A stretch of DNA of 63,193 nt from Corallococcus sicarius (lineage in GTDB: Bacteria; Myxococcota; Myxococcia; Myxococcales; Myxococcaceae), in NCBI RefSeq assembly GCF_003611735.1, contig NZ_RAWG01000012.1:1-63193 (forward strand), read 5' to 3'. Positions 62,086 to 63,193 of the stretch are shown piece by piece. The translations under genes and the position numbers were made by a program. Every line of letters starts with the position of its first letter. Position 1 is the first letter of the stretch. The notes beneath the pieces are model-generated. The model was given only the letters and a program-made list of their open reading frames with translations, was not told the origin of the DNA and made no database searches.

Positions 62086-62124
62086 GGTGAGTTTTAGTTT
62101 ACCACTGCCACTTTGAAGCTCCAA

Positions 62125-63010
62125 CTAACTGCACGTGCATTTGACCGGCCAGAGCCTGTGATGTCCTGTCGGGTCGCGCAGATAGTCGTCGTCGTCGTTT
62201 GTAGAGCCCACGAAGACGCAGCGGCGTGGCGTCTTCGCGTTGGCGCGGCCGTATGGGGCCGAAAGGTGTCTTCCGTTCGGCTGATAAACGCCTTCAGCGC
62301 CTGAACCTCGCTCTTTCGGAAAATGCTCAGCTCTGCAAGTCCGATGAACCAAAATTGCGAGGCGAGCATCGCGCTCTCTTTGTTGCTCACGCCGACCGTC
62401 GCGTCGCTGAAATACTTCCCCCGAGGATGCGAAAGGCCGTCGACTTCCTGAGCCCCTGCTGCCCCTCAAGAATCAGGACCGTGTCGACCTTTCAACCCGG
62501 AGAAGAGCACGCGCGACAGCGGAGATCGCGAACTTCGCCCCGATGGCACGCAAGTATCCGGGCTCGCCCTGCACACCGAAGTAGACGACGTGCGACTCGC
62601 CGAGGCGTGACTTCCCATTCCAGACGAGTCCGCCCAGGAAGTCGGCGACGGGGTCGTAGCTGTTCCGCTTGCTCCTAGTGCCGACGGAGTTTCAACGCCG
62701 CTTGCTCGCAGAGGTGTTCGGTTCCCTCCTGCCAGGCCGTAGCCGCGAACACTGGGCGTAACAGCTCGACGACCGCCGCTTCGGACGTGCTCAGGGGCAG
62801 GAGCAAGGCGGTGCAGGATATCAGCGCGTTCAATGTGTTGTCCTGCCCACCAAAAGGCGCGAGCGGCTCGCCAGCGAGCACGCGGCGCACGACCGCGGTG
62901 TGCTCAGGCTTCCGGACGCAAAAGCTGTGGGGGCTTCCAAACCTGCCACTGTGGCCACGACGCAGCCCACGACGTGCCATGCACCAGCGGGGCGTTCCTC
63001 CGAGCACGCG
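62125..63010 (-). pseudogene. Frameshifted vapE-like primase/helicase gene
   Basis: On the minus strand, blocks of a virulence-associated E (VapE) P-loop protein appear in shifting frames. From the 5' side they are VRRVLAGEPLAPFGGQDNTL; SYDPVADFLGGLVWNGKSRL; a P-loop region with [35 protein letters not shown]; and [20 protein letters not shown] followed by WPV. At least three frameshifts break it, and a stop at 62125 removes the C-terminus 40 bases before the nuclease-like gene. VapE proteins are typical of prophages and phage satellites. The 5' end may extend beyond 63010. Confidence 0.72.
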
Positions 63011-63138
63011 GACATGTCGGCTTCATAGGCGCCTCCACTTGTAGGAAAGAGACCCACTGCGCGCGACCCTCTCTGCCAACGTGAGTGAGACAGTTCGTAC
63101 CCAGCAGTTTAGTGTGCAGGGCGACCCAGGCAGGGACG

Positions 63139-63193
63139 ATGAATCCGGTGGTGAAAGAGGCTCGGGTCCGGGAGACCGAGGTGGTGGAGAAGG
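63139..63193 (+). CDS. Possible start of a gene cut by the window edge
   Basis: ATG 63139 with CAGGGACG upstream opens 18 codons (NPVVKEARVRETEVVEK) that run off the end. A GTG frame from about 63080 also runs off. Too little sequence remains to name either frame. Confidence 0.25.
   Translation, partial: MNPVVKEARVRETEVVEK

Overview
The window is about 63 kb of very GC-rich bacterial chromosome. Long shadow ORFs lie opposite almost every gene. The style is that of a myxobacterium of the Myxococcus/Corallococcus type: many lipoproteins with Asp/Gly/Ala-rich linkers, kelch and trefoil secreted proteins, a CHAT-domain giant, M13/S8/M23 peptidases and an MdcG-like protein. The taxonomic call is inference from gene content; no rRNA gene is present.

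Left part (1-5.2 kb): a family B DNA polymerase, a polytopic membrane protein and an orphan mdcG-like nucleotidyltransferase. Core part (5.5-22.3 kb): one long plus-strand operon that follows the order of aryl polyene (APE) pigment clusters. The order is chain-length factor, acyltransferase, two ACPs, membrane protein, AMP ligase fused to a dehydratase, glycosyltransferase, lauroyl-type acyltransferase, aromatic amino acid ammonia-lyase (MIO type), thioesterase, LolA-like carrier, MMPL exporter, flavin halogenase-like enzyme, DUF3261 lipoprotein, ketosynthase, dehydratase, ketoreductase, ketosynthase and a small periplasmic protein. Most genes overlap by 1-32 nt, so translational coupling is likely. 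The logic is: the ammonia-lyase makes a cinnamate/coumarate starter, the ligase loads it on an ACP, the KS/CLF, KR and DH enzymes extend it to a polyene, acyltransferases attach it to a lipid, and LolA/MMPL/lipoprotein components move it to the outer membrane.

Middle part (22.4-51.4 kb): M13 metallopeptidase, PafA-like phosphatase, subtilisin, a 14-kelch-repeat lipoprotein coupled to a signal-peptide membrane protein, a MORN/YwqK protein, a 1281-aa fusion of an alpha/beta-hydrolase-like region and a CHAT protease, a TetR gene with its own inverted repeat, a 1094-aa Ala-rich helical protein, aminopeptidase P, a glycosyltransferase, a TetR/dehydrogenase operon with a perfect 16-bp palindrome, a methyltransferase, a 56-aa secreted peptide, RidA, and lipoproteins including an esterase with a discoidin-like domain.

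Right part (51.4-59.1 kb): an insertion-sequence graveyard (IS91-like, IS66-like, IS5-like and other remnants) mixed with intact secreted-protein genes (M23 peptidase, pectinacetylesterase-like lipoprotein, trefoil protein). A 202-bp and a 151-bp segment are each present twice. Far right (58.5-63.2 kb): a tmRNA 3'-end-like sequence (possible attachment site), then an AT-richer island. It holds a MauJ-like protein with a HEPN-type R-x4-H motif, a protein with a PD-(D/E)xK-like signature, and a frameshifted, 3'-truncated vapE-like primase/helicase gene. This looks like a decayed integrative element carrying two candidate defence genes of unknown function.
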